A stretch of DNA of 64,000 nt from Oxyruncus cristatus (Eukaryota > Chordata > Aves > Passeriformes > Cotingidae), in assembly GCA_013399855.1 (NCBI GenBank), contig VXAY01005987.1:1776907-1840906 (forward strand). The letters are read 5' to 3'. How positions within the stretch are numbered: position 1 is the first letter of the stretch; every line of letters starts with the position of its first letter. The notes beneath the pieces were generated by a model. It made no database searches, was not told the DNA's origin, and saw nothing but the letters and a program-made list of their open reading frames with translations. A program made the position numbers and the translations under genes. This document shows positions 37,261-49,213 of the stretch, in pieces.

Positions 37261-37908
37261 TAATATATGTGGCCTCTCTCAAAACCTAAAGCTGCAGGAA
37301 CCTCTTCAACAGCAGAGGTTCAGTGTAAGAATCTGTTGCACAAAGACTTTGCACTGGGAAAAAGCTGATCACACTGAGAAATAAGCATCTGTGAAAGGGA
37401 AAACAAACCCACCCATAAATAGCTACTTTTCCTTGATCACCTGCCTTGGAAACGAAACAGTACTGAAAGCATTGAGGGCACATTATAAAATGTCCTACCA
37501 TCCTTTTATGATGCACTATCTTGTACTTTTGAACAGCCTGGACCAGGTAAACCACTGGTTCTGTATTTTATAGTATATTTGAGTTGTCTCATAGGCATCC
37601 TATGTATTATGTATTTTAAAGATAGGACTTGGGAGAAAAAGAATTTCGTATTTGTCTTTTTTTTTTTTTTTGTCATTGACTTTTACAGGGCAACAACTAG
37701 GAATCTTAGCTCCTAAACTTCTTTGGAAAATACTTTGTGTTGCATTTGAATATGAGGAATAAAGAGATTAATTTGAGAATGTGATCTCTTTTTGGTAGAG
37801 AAGTATTATGGTGGCTTGACGATACTGTTTTTGGTATCCTGATTCTTTTCACAGGAAATGACATTGCATGCAGAATGCTGGTTCTTGTGTGTTAAATAGC
37901 TGCTAGTT
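37261..37908. other. Non-coding spacer between two CR1 copies
   Basis: No gene is recognised. It contains a 15-base T run at 37657-37671. The 89-codon minus-strand frame at 37286-37555 has no recognisable domain. Confidence 0.5.
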
Positions 37909-38575
37909 TCACAGAATCATGGAAAAGGTAAGGTTGGAAGCAACCACAGTAGGTCATCTGGTCTGACCTCCCCGCTCAAGTAGGATCACCCTAGAACACA
38001 TTGCACAGGATTGCATCCAAATGATTCTTGAGTACCTCCAGTGAGGATAACCTTTCTGGGCAATCTGTTCCAGTGCATGGTCACTGTCTCTTGGCCTTTT
38101 TGGCCACAAAGACACACTGCTGACTCATGGACAGCTTATTGTTCACCAGGACCCCTAGATCCTTCTCCACAGAGCAGCTTCCCAGCAGGTTGGTCCCCCA
38201 GCCTTTCCCACAGGCAGGACCCTGAATTTGCCTTTGTTGAATTTCAGAAGGCTCTTCTCTGCCCATCTCTCCAATGTGTTGAGGTCCTTGTGAAGGGCTG
38301 CACAGCACCCTGGGGTATTGACCACTCCTCCCAGCTTTGTGTCATCAGTGAACTTGCTGAGGAGGCTTCTGCCCCTTCATCCAAGCCACTGATGGATAAG
38401 TCAAACAATACTGGGCCCAGCATTGAATACTGGGGGAGCCACTAGTGACAGACCTCCAACTAGACCCCATGCCACTGATCCCTCTGGGATCTGCCTTTTA
38501 GACAGCTCTCAGTCTACCTCACTGTCCACTCCTCCAGCAAGTACTGTCTGAGTTTGTTTATAAGAATATTGTGTT
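37909..38575 (-). mobile_element. CR1 antisense copy with large internal deletion
   Basis: Reading left to right, the copy starts at the CR1 3' terminus (TCACAGAATCATGGAA, 37909) and continues through 3' UTR sequence to about 38085 (CTGTTCCAGTGCATGGTCAC). It then jumps straight into ORF2 sequence at the GGCCTTTTTGGCCACAAAG block (38093-38112). From there it covers ORF2 back through LSMSQQC, EKDLGVLV and the LLGSC block (minus frame 38081-38308), and onward toward the palm region, ending near 38575 around CTGTCTGAGTTTG. From my knowledge of the CR1 layout, several hundred bases spanning the end of ORF2 and the start of the 3' UTR are missing. There is no intact coding capacity. Confidence 0.9.
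38081..38308 (-). pseudogene. CR1 ORF2 fragment
   Basis: This is a 75-codon minus-strand frame inside the CR1 copy. Residues about 48-70 read CSVEKDLGVLVNNKLSMSQQ, which is the conserved block downstream of the reverse transcriptase palm of CR1 ORF2, followed by CVFVAKKAKRQ. The earlier residues are out of frame with ORF2. The frame ends at the internal deletion. It is a dead fragment of a retrotransposon enzyme. Confidence 0.85.
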
Positions 38576-41500
38576 GTTGTGTTTCACTGATGTCTGTTTA
38601 CCAACATGGCTGACATCTACATGATTGTTTGAAGGTGTACTTTTTTATGATCAATTATGGGGTAAGAGAGATGGTCTGAAGGAGTGGGGATTACTGTGTC
38701 TGTGGTGGAAATCACTGGGATATTTTGGTTGATGGAACTGTCTTCTCTGTGCTAGATGTTCACTGAAGGATTATTAGTTCATACTATTTGCAATAGAGTG
38801 TTCTGTGTGTGGCTCAGGAAAACATTGCACGTCCTTAACATGCAAAGTTTTTTCAGGTTGTAGATGATGTAAAGGGGACTAAACAACCAGCATGGAAACA
38901 TGTGACCTTACACAGAACAGAAATACATGAACAAATGGTGTAAACAACTGCCACAAAAAGGTCGTTCTCCTCTGACTCCTGGTAGTCAATAGATCCAAAA
39001 TACTTTCAAGAGATGTTCCTGGGAAATAGAATTAATAAGTCTCTTGGTTTTTAGGAGTCATGAGATTAATAGAGGTACAGGTTTTATGGCACACTATGGT
39101 TTCCCAATTTCAGTTAAATTGTTGATGCTCCATAAATAAATTTTTGTTGCTCTTTTAAAGACAACTGCAATGGGGATAAAGCAGAGATACTAAATGAACA
39201 AAGATAGCTTATAGTTCTGTTTGCTAAGAGTTATTCCTTTATATTGCTTTCTTTAGAATAGAACAATCTGTGCTGAAGCTTCTGACAGAACACACTGGTT
39301 AAATTATAAACTATATAAAAATACATTTTATAATAAACTTAGCTCTCTTCTAAAAAGCCATTGTAATAAAACAGAAAAAGTAGGAAGGCATTTCATTAAT
39401 TACTCAGTGTTTATGTCTCCTATATCTCTATCTATATTTGATTTGAGAAAGTGGAGTTATTTTAACCTGATTCTGCTATTCCTCTGTGTTTTAGAAAGTA
39501 ACAAAAGTTCACAAAAGGCTAGACATAACTTTTTTTATGATGCATGTTATGTAATGTAAGATTCAGTACAGCATATTTATTTTCATATGCTTCAGTGCAT
39601 TGTATTAGGAGTTAGTCTACTGTTCTGCCTTCAAATGGTTGTCTTCCCAATTAATTAAAGATCATGAAATATATTGAAAAGATTTAAAGATGCCCCTCTC
39701 AAATGCAGCTATGTTTTCTCTCAGTATACAAATTAGAATGGATTTCAGATACTTTTAAAATATTGATTTTTCATGTTTTCAAATTAATTTTATGTGTAGA
39801 TGTAACGAGTCTAATAAATTGGTGTTCAAAAACACAAGATGTAATGAGATATATGAAACCTGATTATAGTATCATTTCAAAAAACAAATTGATTAATGAT
39901 AATTGAGTTATACTTGCAAGAGCACTAGCAATGCACTTTTGAGAAAAGAGGAAAAAAATCTCTCCCAAAAGAAAATGGTTTGCTGAAAAAATGAAACAAA
40001 ATCTTTTCCCTTGTGTTTTTCTGGAGATTATTTCTTGTACCAATGGTATAAAGGTGGTCATTCTCTTTAACTAGACTTATTTACTTAATATTACCCTCAG
40101 AGTAGCTTTAGTTCATGCAGAGCTGCTTAGTAAATGAAGCAAACCAATCCTTCTAAGGCTTTTTGTTTCTATATATAGAAGAAGATAATAAAGTGATTTA
40201 TCTGCCTTTCACAGCTAATTTCACATTCAACTCATATCATGTGCAAGATTTGGCATATAATTTCAATCTGATCTGTACAAAAATGACCTTTGAGATCAAC
40301 AATGAGGCTTTGGTCTCAGATAACCAGATATAAAATTAGAGAATATCTTATAGTTTTATAGTTTTGGTTTATAGTTCTCATGTCAGTTCTCATGTCACGA
40401 CAAACCGTGTGTTGGTCATATCACTGTCTTCCTGAGATTTTGAAGTATGCATTTCCAGATTTAGTTTTCATATGCATGTGTTTTAGAGTAAAAAAGAATT
40501 ACCAGTGCAACCAAAATAAGGTTAGAATATTTTACTTTTGTTTTGTGAACTGAAAACCTTTGTGCTTTCTGTTCATACACGTGCCTGTGCATAAGTATCA
40601 TGTTACAGTGGCATAAATTCTCTGTAGAGCTCAGCAGTACTGTGGTGAGTGGGCATTGGTCTGGAGCAAAATGATGGATCGACAACTTACAAGGCTCTTT
40701 TAGCAGATGGGGTCACCCAGCCAGAGAAATGCCTTGATTAACCCCCTGGTCTGTGGATATAAAGGGTGAGGAGAACTGATGACTTCAGGGAATGCATAAA
40801 CTCACATAGGATCCTGTGTGATGTGATGCACAATTTCGATGTGATGCTCTGGAGGGCTGGTGCAGATCAGGCTTGTTAGGATGGACAGCCAAGGTCATAT
40901 TGTCTTTTTTTGTTTGTGTGTGCAGGAATGAATTCAACTCTTGGTTATGCTAGCACCAACAGAGCTAATAGAAACTGGGTTAAAAATGGGCTCTGGCACT
41001 GTTTCCTTTCTGTGGCATGAAGACAAATGACAGTCTCATGAAACCTCCTCGTAACAGATTTTATGTTCTGTCATGTTTCCTTCTGGTCAGAGAAACAAAA
41101 GCTTAAAGTGTAGCAGAGGCCTGAAGAGGTATCATCATTTTAAAAAGCAGAACTGTTTCCAAAATCTTAATGGAAATTATACCAAATAATCTGGAAATTT
41201 TTTGCTGCTTTTTAAAAAGATGAGCTATTCTTATAATTATCTTCTATTAAAAAATGTATTTACTTAGGTATAGAAAAAACCCCGAGCAAACAAAAAACCT
41301 TGCTTGAATAATTTAATTAGATTTTGATAGAGGGCTTTTTTAAAAGAAATTATTCTTCCTTCCTTGTCATTGTAGCAGATTTTGCTATTACAAAAACAAT
41401 AACAAACCCCCCCCAGCAATTGAAAAAAAAGGAATAAAATTACCTAAAGGAAAATGTTGTGGAGCCGAAGGTAAGCAATTTAAGATAAATAAAAGCTATC

Positions 41501-41989
41501 TAGTTTTACAGTGTTTCATGGCTGATTGGTAAATCACAAATCCATTTAAAAGCCTAAGACAAAAATGGCTAAGTTAATGGGTTGCTCAAAATAACCCCCA
41601 CGAAGAAAACTGATGAAAATCTGGTTGATATTTTCTTTCCCTTAGCTTTTTCATGACAAAGAGAAATTTACTTGATGGTCAGTACTTCCAATTTTTGCAA
41701 GGCTAAGGAGAATCTGTGTTTCCAAGGGAGCAGAGAGTATTACATTTCATTCAGTAGCAAGCTATATTTGCCAGAGAGGAGCAAGCCATGGGATAATGTG
41801 GCAGGCAGGAAGCAAACCTGTCAGTCTTTTGCAGAAAGTTATTCTCTGATTTTATTGATGTACAAATTATGATTTGAGACAAAACTACCCAACTTTGTTT
41901 TCCAAATTACCTGCATTATTTCAACAGCTTCAGCTATTGTCAAGTAGAGTTTCACGGGCCCTGATCATCTGGACCCATTTGAGTGACAA

Positions 41990-42270
41990 ATTACTGAATT
42001 CTGTTAATTCCATAAAAATTTATGACTGCTTTCAATACTTCAGCAGATATTGATCCACTAAAATTTTTATTATGCTGCAGAAAGAAATTATCTTTGTAAT
42101 GATCTTACTCAATAACCAGTATGTATTGCACAGTATGTGGAAGGGGCCAGCAGGCGCAAAGTCGCTCTTAAGCGAATGATTTTTATGCAATCCATCAAGA
42201 AAACAGACATCTAGTGGATTTCTAATGATATTTAGATCTGCAGAAAGCTGGCAATAGAGACCCTTGCAGC
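41990..42270 (+). promoter_or_regulatory. Motif-rich non-coding patch (candidate enhancer)
   Basis: This stretch is AT-rich but of high complexity. It contains the palindrome CATAAAAATTTATG (42011-42024) and repeated TTTATG, GATTTTTATG and TAAT-type cores that suit homeodomain proteins. It ends near the GC-richer CCAGCAGGCGCAAAG block at 42149-42163. Such texture is usual for conserved vertebrate enhancers, but I have no alignment, so this is only a pointer. Confidence 0.18.
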
Positions 42271-45200
42271 TTATTCACCCCTTGATTTCTGACAAAGAGG
42301 AAGACCTGTGCAACTGCCTATGGTGGTTTAGTTTTCTTTGCTGAAGGCCTGGAAAATCTTCTGTGACTTCAGGAGACTCAGTGGAATTTCTGAAACACGT
42401 GAAGTGACATGACCAATAAACTATCAGTTCTGTTCTGACTGAATCCTATTATGTATGCCCTCAGAGGTACTGATGAGCACATCATAAACACCATTTCAGA
42501 TATGTACCTGTATAACCATCCAGTTTTTTTTCCCTTTTGTCTTGTTTTGAACTTAAAGGCTTTAAAAAAAATATGGTAAGTTGGATTAAAAAAACCCAGC
42601 ATGTCTTAAGTGGTTTTATTTTTCTGGAGGTAAGTTTTAGAGTATTTTCTTCTTAATAGTTGTATGGTCAGGTAATATCACTTAAAAATACTCCTACAAA
42701 ACTGCATGCTATCCTAAACCTGAGATCTAATCTTAGACCTCAGAAAACAAAATTGTAAGAGGTAGCATCATTGCGCTTGCCAGCTTTTTCCCTAAGGAGT
42801 TTAGATCAATAGACATTTGCGACGATAAGGTTGAGCTGCTGTTTTCTTTCGACGAGAGTTAAAGAAATTGGAGCAAGAACAAGACATACAATGGAGCACT
42901 GGTAAAAGCAAATAGACATGCTCCCAAACACAAGAGAATGCAAACTTTGCTTTCTCCACTGTGTGAGGTCAAGAGAGAAATTTTGCAGGAGGTATGCTAT
43001 TCAGTGACTGCAGAGAGCAGAAATGGTATTACTGCGTACCATGGCAAAGTATGGGCTGGCATGAAGGTTGTATTAGCAGTCTCTTAAGCCAGCCTGAATA
43101 TTCATTTTCCATCACATTACACTACTATATGCTGAGACTATTTAATATAGATATGCCAAGTAATGGATGTCTTACACACAGAAGCATTACTAACACCTTT
43201 GTTTCCTGAGTTTGCAGACTCATTTGTGCAACATTTTCCCTTGTGGCCTTCTTACCATAAATCCATGGAATCCTCAAGAAAGTTGGACTTACTGTAGGAA
43301 GAACTTTGTATAACTCACTCATTTCATTCACATGCTACAGCTTAGTGAACTCACAGTTTGTACAGTTGCAATTATTCTCTTTTCTTGTCTAGCTAGAATA
43401 TAGCTGAGGCACAGCAATATTAGCAAAAAAGCCCTATGTGCTCCTTGTTATTAGCTTCATATTTTGTACCAATACCATGATTAATTTTGCATCTGACATT
43501 AATGACACAGATAAAAAATTCAGTCATTTTTACAAAACATTCTAATTTCACAGGCCCATGGGAATTTACTTCCTTATTTTTGCTTTTGTTTCAGTAGTTT
43601 GCTTTCAGATCTGTGGATTTAGTGTGGGAAAATACCCTTGGCTGTCAATTGTTTGTCATTTTTGCCTACATCAACTAAAAGACAAAGCTAGCTAATTTTC
43701 CTTAGGAAGCAACTGAAGGGGAAACACTGTCAAATTCCATCTGTCCGCAGTTCAGCTGGAAAGAGCAGAAACACCTGCCTGGAGGGATGGAGCTGTGCAG
43801 CTCTCTGAACCCACAGGATCGGAGTGCTCTTACTCAGATGTCCAAAACCTGTCAGGTGTAATTTGAAGAGACCTTTTCAAGCTTTCAGAACATAACATGA
43901 TGGTAGCTATTTCTAAAAGCTAATCACAGATGAAACTAATGAAAATTCAGGTGATCTTTATAAAAAAAGGATTATGCCCAGAAATACAATAAAATAAAAC
44001 TTCTTTGTGTTTAAGCATGCATGTTTGGATACAATTTTCCAGAGCAAGACACTTCATTTTGACGACAGTGCTACCTCATTTTGTAGGTGAGGTTATAACT
44101 CATGACATTTGCCATTCTTTTCTGACTTTCCCCTGTCTCTGCAACAGATCGAATCTCTGCATCTTGCATATAGAATTTAATAAATTATTTTTGTAGTCAG
44201 ACAAAGCAAAAATAATGTATTCCTGTTCAATCAAAGCTTCATCTCATTGTCAGAATTCATGTCTATATTTTTAGAGCAAATAACCTAACAGTGCCTGTAG
44301 TATTTCAAATGGTAACACCTGGGCTTTGTTCGTTGTGGACCAGCTGTAAAGGAAGGAGCAGTCTTGTTTGTAGTTGTGTTCACAGAAACATCCTTTGGGT
44401 CTCATAGCTTTGGGGCAGCCCCCAGTAAGTTGCTCTGCCCTGTGTCCCACTCCCCCTACAGCCAAAAGTAAGGGTCTGTCAAGAACAAGGACAAGGCATC
44501 ACCCAAGTCCAAGGCTGCATTCCCAGCTGATCTCTTAATGGACACCAACAGCTCTTTCTCATCCCACTGATTATATAAAGCCTCAACACCGTTTTTTTCT
44601 GAACTTTGTTGCTGAACTCTGCTGCATTAGATAAGGTGAAAATGGCTTATGGTGAGAAGAACCGAAACTTCTTTCAGCTGGGAAAATCTTTGAGTGTCTG
44701 TGGCTGGCTTGCCTCAGGGACTGCTCCACAGGTTTGAACTTGACATGCGTATTGAGAGGCAGTGTGACAAAAAGTGAAGGTACAGTGAAAGGAAACAGTC
44801 ACAGAACACTTAAAAAATATGAAAGAAAATAGAATATGCAGTGCTTGGTTCACAGACAGGTCAAAGTCATGCAGGATGAGATTATTTTCCTTCAAAATGA
44901 AGGGTTGCACAGAATAAACAGGAGTCTTCTCTCTCCCCTGAAGCAAGACACTCAGAAGAAACTAAGAAATTGCTGTCCAGGATGATGATGAACCAAATAG
45001 TGTCTCACCACACATATCTGACAAGCACCTGGCATATCTTGACAAGCTGAATGAAACTATTCAGCGTATTATTTTAGACTTACGAAAACTGTAACTCTTT
45101 CCCACAGCACCGATACAAAGAAGACAACCCAACTTTCTTGATGTTCATAAAGTAGTGCTTTTATATTTTTCTAACCACAATCCACCAGGCGGGATGAACT

Positions 45201-48200
45201 AAGAGCCTGACACAACATAGGCAAACTGTGCATTGCCTTCTAAACTACTGAAGACATTTGAAAAAATCTCTGCATGTTTTTATCTCCTTTCTACTTCATT
45301 CTGAATGCAGACATACCTGTTCAATTTTTCTTTTATAAAACATATCACCAGAAGAAAGTCAAGCTTTTCTCTTCCATGATGAATCTCCTCAGCCTTTCTT
45401 CTTTATGCACCAACTACTCTTGTATTTGGCCCTGGAACACCCTTCGCCATCCTGAATGTGCCAAAAAAATATGCATTGCTGGCAGTTTGGTTAGAAGAAG
45501 AGGGATTTGACTCTCATGCCACAGAAGTGTCATGAGATTCCATCACTTAAAAAGTAGCTGCTTTTGCACCTCTAACGCCAGGCTAAGATTTTTCACATGC
45601 ATTTCATCTTTCTTCCATTGAGGTGCACCCCATGGCTAAAAGAACCACCTCCATCATCTCCAGCTCTGCTAATAGCCCGTGGAGAAGATGGTGGTACCTG
45701 TGGGACAAAGGGCTCAGCTCTGCAGCCAGCTGATGTCCCAGACTATGGGAGAGTTCAAAAGCCTGAATAAAGAGGTACACAAGACTCAGCCACAGGTGAG
45801 AAGCAGACACAATTTCTTCACCCTCCTCAGGTGGGGGTGGTATATGCAGTAGTGTAGCTATGGGCCAAAGGCATCCCTTCGCTTTGATCAGGCCGTGCAT
45901 TATTGCTGTCCTTCCATCTGAAAGAGATCTCAGGGTCAGGCATCAAGGTCAGCAAGCTAAAGCACTTATTATCCTCGTGGGTTCGTATTAGTATGGGGTA
46001 GATCTGCCATCACAGGTTTTATGGCATAGAAAGTAGACATAGTCAGGAAACAGCTGTTCCACATCTGGATACACACTTCATCCCTTGGTGTGGGGCACAG
46101 CTGACGTTTTCCCTTCCCTCATGGAAGACAATTGGAAGTGTGAGCAGCTCTATAATACAGAAGTCAGGACTACCATTTCTGTGGTGTGCTGGCAGGGTGA
46201 ACACCTTCCTGCAGAAATGACACCAGCATTGCTCTGCTTGTCTAGTGTCAATGTTCTGCGGTCAGAAGATAGAAAATTCCCACCTGCAGAGGGTGGGCAT
46301 TGCAGCAAACAAGGAAGCAAAACAGAAGGGCAGAGAATTCAGGGAAAGATAGGGCTACTGTGGTATGAATATTACACAGGGTGCCAAAGCTGGGCTTTTG
46401 GAAGTAAGCTACTGAATATTTCAGGAAGGAGAGGGAAAATATAATATCTCTTTCATTTATTCAGAGACTTGAGTAAAGTCTCTGAGGAAACATGTTATTA
46501 TAATTTGGAAGTATGAGAGTATTATAAATTACATTATAAAACATTCATTTAACTCAATATGTTCCTTTTACAGTTACGTGCAGATATATAGGAAGATATT
46601 TTGAACAGCACTAAAAACAAGTAAGGGAGAAAGAGCAAGGAAGTGAAATGAATGTAATTGTACCAGTGCCATGGTCAAAATTTTATTATGGCTTCATAAA
46701 TCTAACTGTCCCAAACTGTCCTTTGTAAAAGAGTGAAACAAATTACTATAGTCGAGTTTCCTGTAGGTGTGAATGTGTGACATTACTGTGATCTCCATTC
46801 TCTGCATGGGACTGAATCATTCAGTTGGAAATGCAACATTACTTTCTTACTTTGCAGCTGACAGGGATTATTGTTTAACCAGTTAGAATCTGGCAAAACA
46901 AAGGGCTTAGAGAAACACCATGTTCCAGTGCTGTTTCTGAAACAAAATTCCTCTAGCCACCGTTAAGAAACACCAGACTGAACCTGCTGTGTTGGAAAGT
47001 CTCAGCCTTAACTTACTGATGTAAAGTTTTTTGCTTTTCCAGTTCTATTAATAGAAGCACACCTAATTTTATACTTTTTACTCAATTTCTGCTCTTCCTA
47101 TGTTAGGAATTTATGCCTTTAATAAACCAGTTGAAAGCCACAGGTTGGAAAGTCCTTGGCTTATCGTGGGCATTGTCCTTCTGGATAGTAATTCATTTTT
47201 CAGAAAGAGATCTTAGTGTGGAAAACCAGTTAAGTATGTGACCAATTTATTGTGATTGAAGATGAGTGAACATTTGGGAGCTCAATTTTTAAAAGAGCAG
47301 AAAGTAGCTGATGGAACACGATGACAAGTCCTAGTTGGAGCAAATGCAAAACTCTGGAGGGGATTGCGGTTTAATAAAAGAGTATTATAGATTTGCTCAA
47401 GAGCATTCATAAAGACACAGGGGTAGTTCTTGACCTTGCAGCAGGATTCAGAGTTTGCTGCTTGACTGCAGCTCTGGAACATAGGGAGACAAACTATTCT
47501 CATTCCCAAAAGTAGTGAGATCTTTTGTCAAGGCAATCCATGTGTAATCACATCGATCTGTTTAGAAGGTGCATCACTCTTGAATAGCATCATGAGAAAT
47601 TACCAAATCCTGAAAGAACAAATGTTTTCATAACTTAATTTTAAAAATTTTAAAAAATCGATGAGTGACAATAATCTAAATATTCTCTTTCACTTGTTTT
47701 CATGATTCAGTGGTCATACTGAAGTGTGCTCAGGATGCCTGTACTCATGGATTTACATCACCTAAATTACCACTGTAAACATGAGCTATTTACTGCCTTT
47801 TACTGATAGTCACCACAAAAAGGCAAAAGTCAAATCTTTGAGTGGTGTTTTGGATCTGCAGTCCTAGTCCTGGTGTCACTTTCAGTGGGTACTCCAGTGA
47901 AGGTTAAGCCTAATGGTGAAGTGAGATGCCGAACAGTGTACTGCTGTATCAGCAGCTGCAGCTATAGGAGAAGATAAGCATCAGAGAAAAATCCCCAGGT
48001 CTATTAATCAAATTTATTGAATGTTCTGAAAATATTTTCTTCCTTAAAAATTCCCTGAAACAGAAGCAAATAATAAGAGAAAGTTTTCATGAGTCACTTT
48101 AAAAATAACCAGACTATTTTTCTCTAATGACACAGCAACTTTAAGATCAATCTGCCCTGGCAACATTTTATCTTTTAATTAGAAGGGGCATCACTTGTGA

Positions 48201-48341
48201 ATTCTTCCTTGCTGAATACACTCCAGGCAAAATTCTTTCTATAGAGAGTAAATTTAACTTGTTAACTGCTGCTGTAACTAAGGCTTTCTGGTATGAGAGC
48301 CAGATTATGACAAATGTCAGCATAACTCATACTCGTCTTAC

Positions 48342-48412
48342 CTTGACATACTAGTGCTATCTTTTCATTCTATACAACAGCTTTCTAAAGAGAATGAAGG
48401 ACTTTCATTTAG
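48342..48412 (-). other. Possible non-coding exon (minus strand)
   Basis: On the minus strand a good acceptor (TTTTTTCTTTACAG) is followed 71 bases later by a good donor (TCAAG then GTAAGA). All three frames contain a stop, so if spliced it would belong to a non-coding RNA or UTR. No neighbouring exons were recognised. Splice-like pairs of this quality arise by chance in AT-rich DNA. Confidence 0.15.
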
Positions 48413-49170
48413 CTGTAAAGAAAAAATGTTCCATCTTCATAAGAACTGAGTAGAAATGTGTCTTCAATTCATTAAGTGCAGAATATTAAAGCTATTTTTC
48501 TCTACATTTTTAAAATAATAAATAGTTTATTTGCTCTCAGATTGCCACGTTCTCCTTCCATTTTTATCAGTTATTCAATAAATCCCTCAAGAATGAAGAA
48601 GGGCTGAGGATTAAACTGGATTAGACTATTGCATTGTATATTTTACATACACACATAGACACACATGTGCATTTAGAGAAAATGTTCCATGGAGCCAGTG
48701 TACCCAGTAGAAGGAAAGCTCTTACTTCCAGTCCTGGGCTGAGAGTGCTTGTTCACCCCTGACAGGCCACCTGTGGAAGCAGAGGATCTCTAGAGCTCAC
48801 AGCAGGGCACAAGAGATGATGAGGCATGCTCATCCCTCCATCACTGTGCATTCCTGGTCTATTTCAATACTCTTTGGTAGGTTCCAAGCCCATCACTTTG
48901 CAGTGACTATAATGAGGAATGATGATCCACTGGTAAAAGTGTCCTTGATTCAGTCTGCACTGCAATAGAAAAGAACATGTCAAGGGCAAGGCATCAGTAT
49001 GCTGTTTACTAAGATCTTTTGAGTCAGTCTCTGTGATGTACTCAGTGATTTTGGGCATATTATTGAATTTCAGTTGTCGTCTCACCAAACAGCTAAGAAT
49101 AGATTTTGCTATAAAAAGATAGGATTTTGCCATTCAGTATTCTTAACTTGCTCCAATATGGAAAGCTACC

Positions 49171-49213
49171 AAAAAAAAAAAAAAAACCAAACCAGAAAAT
49201 GTGTGTGTGTGTG
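49171..49213 (+). repeat. Poly-A run and (TG)7 microsatellite
   Basis: Sixteen A (49171-49186) are followed, after a short CCAAACCAGAAAA spacer, by seven TG dinucleotides (49200-49213). This is simple sequence with no associated retroposon body recognised. Confidence 0.85.

Noticed and set aside
45604..46444. 98-codon minus and 119-codon plus frames in a GC-richer patch, considered as a decayed DNA transposon
   Set aside because: I could not match either peptide to a transposase or any family; opposite strands and chance-level length.
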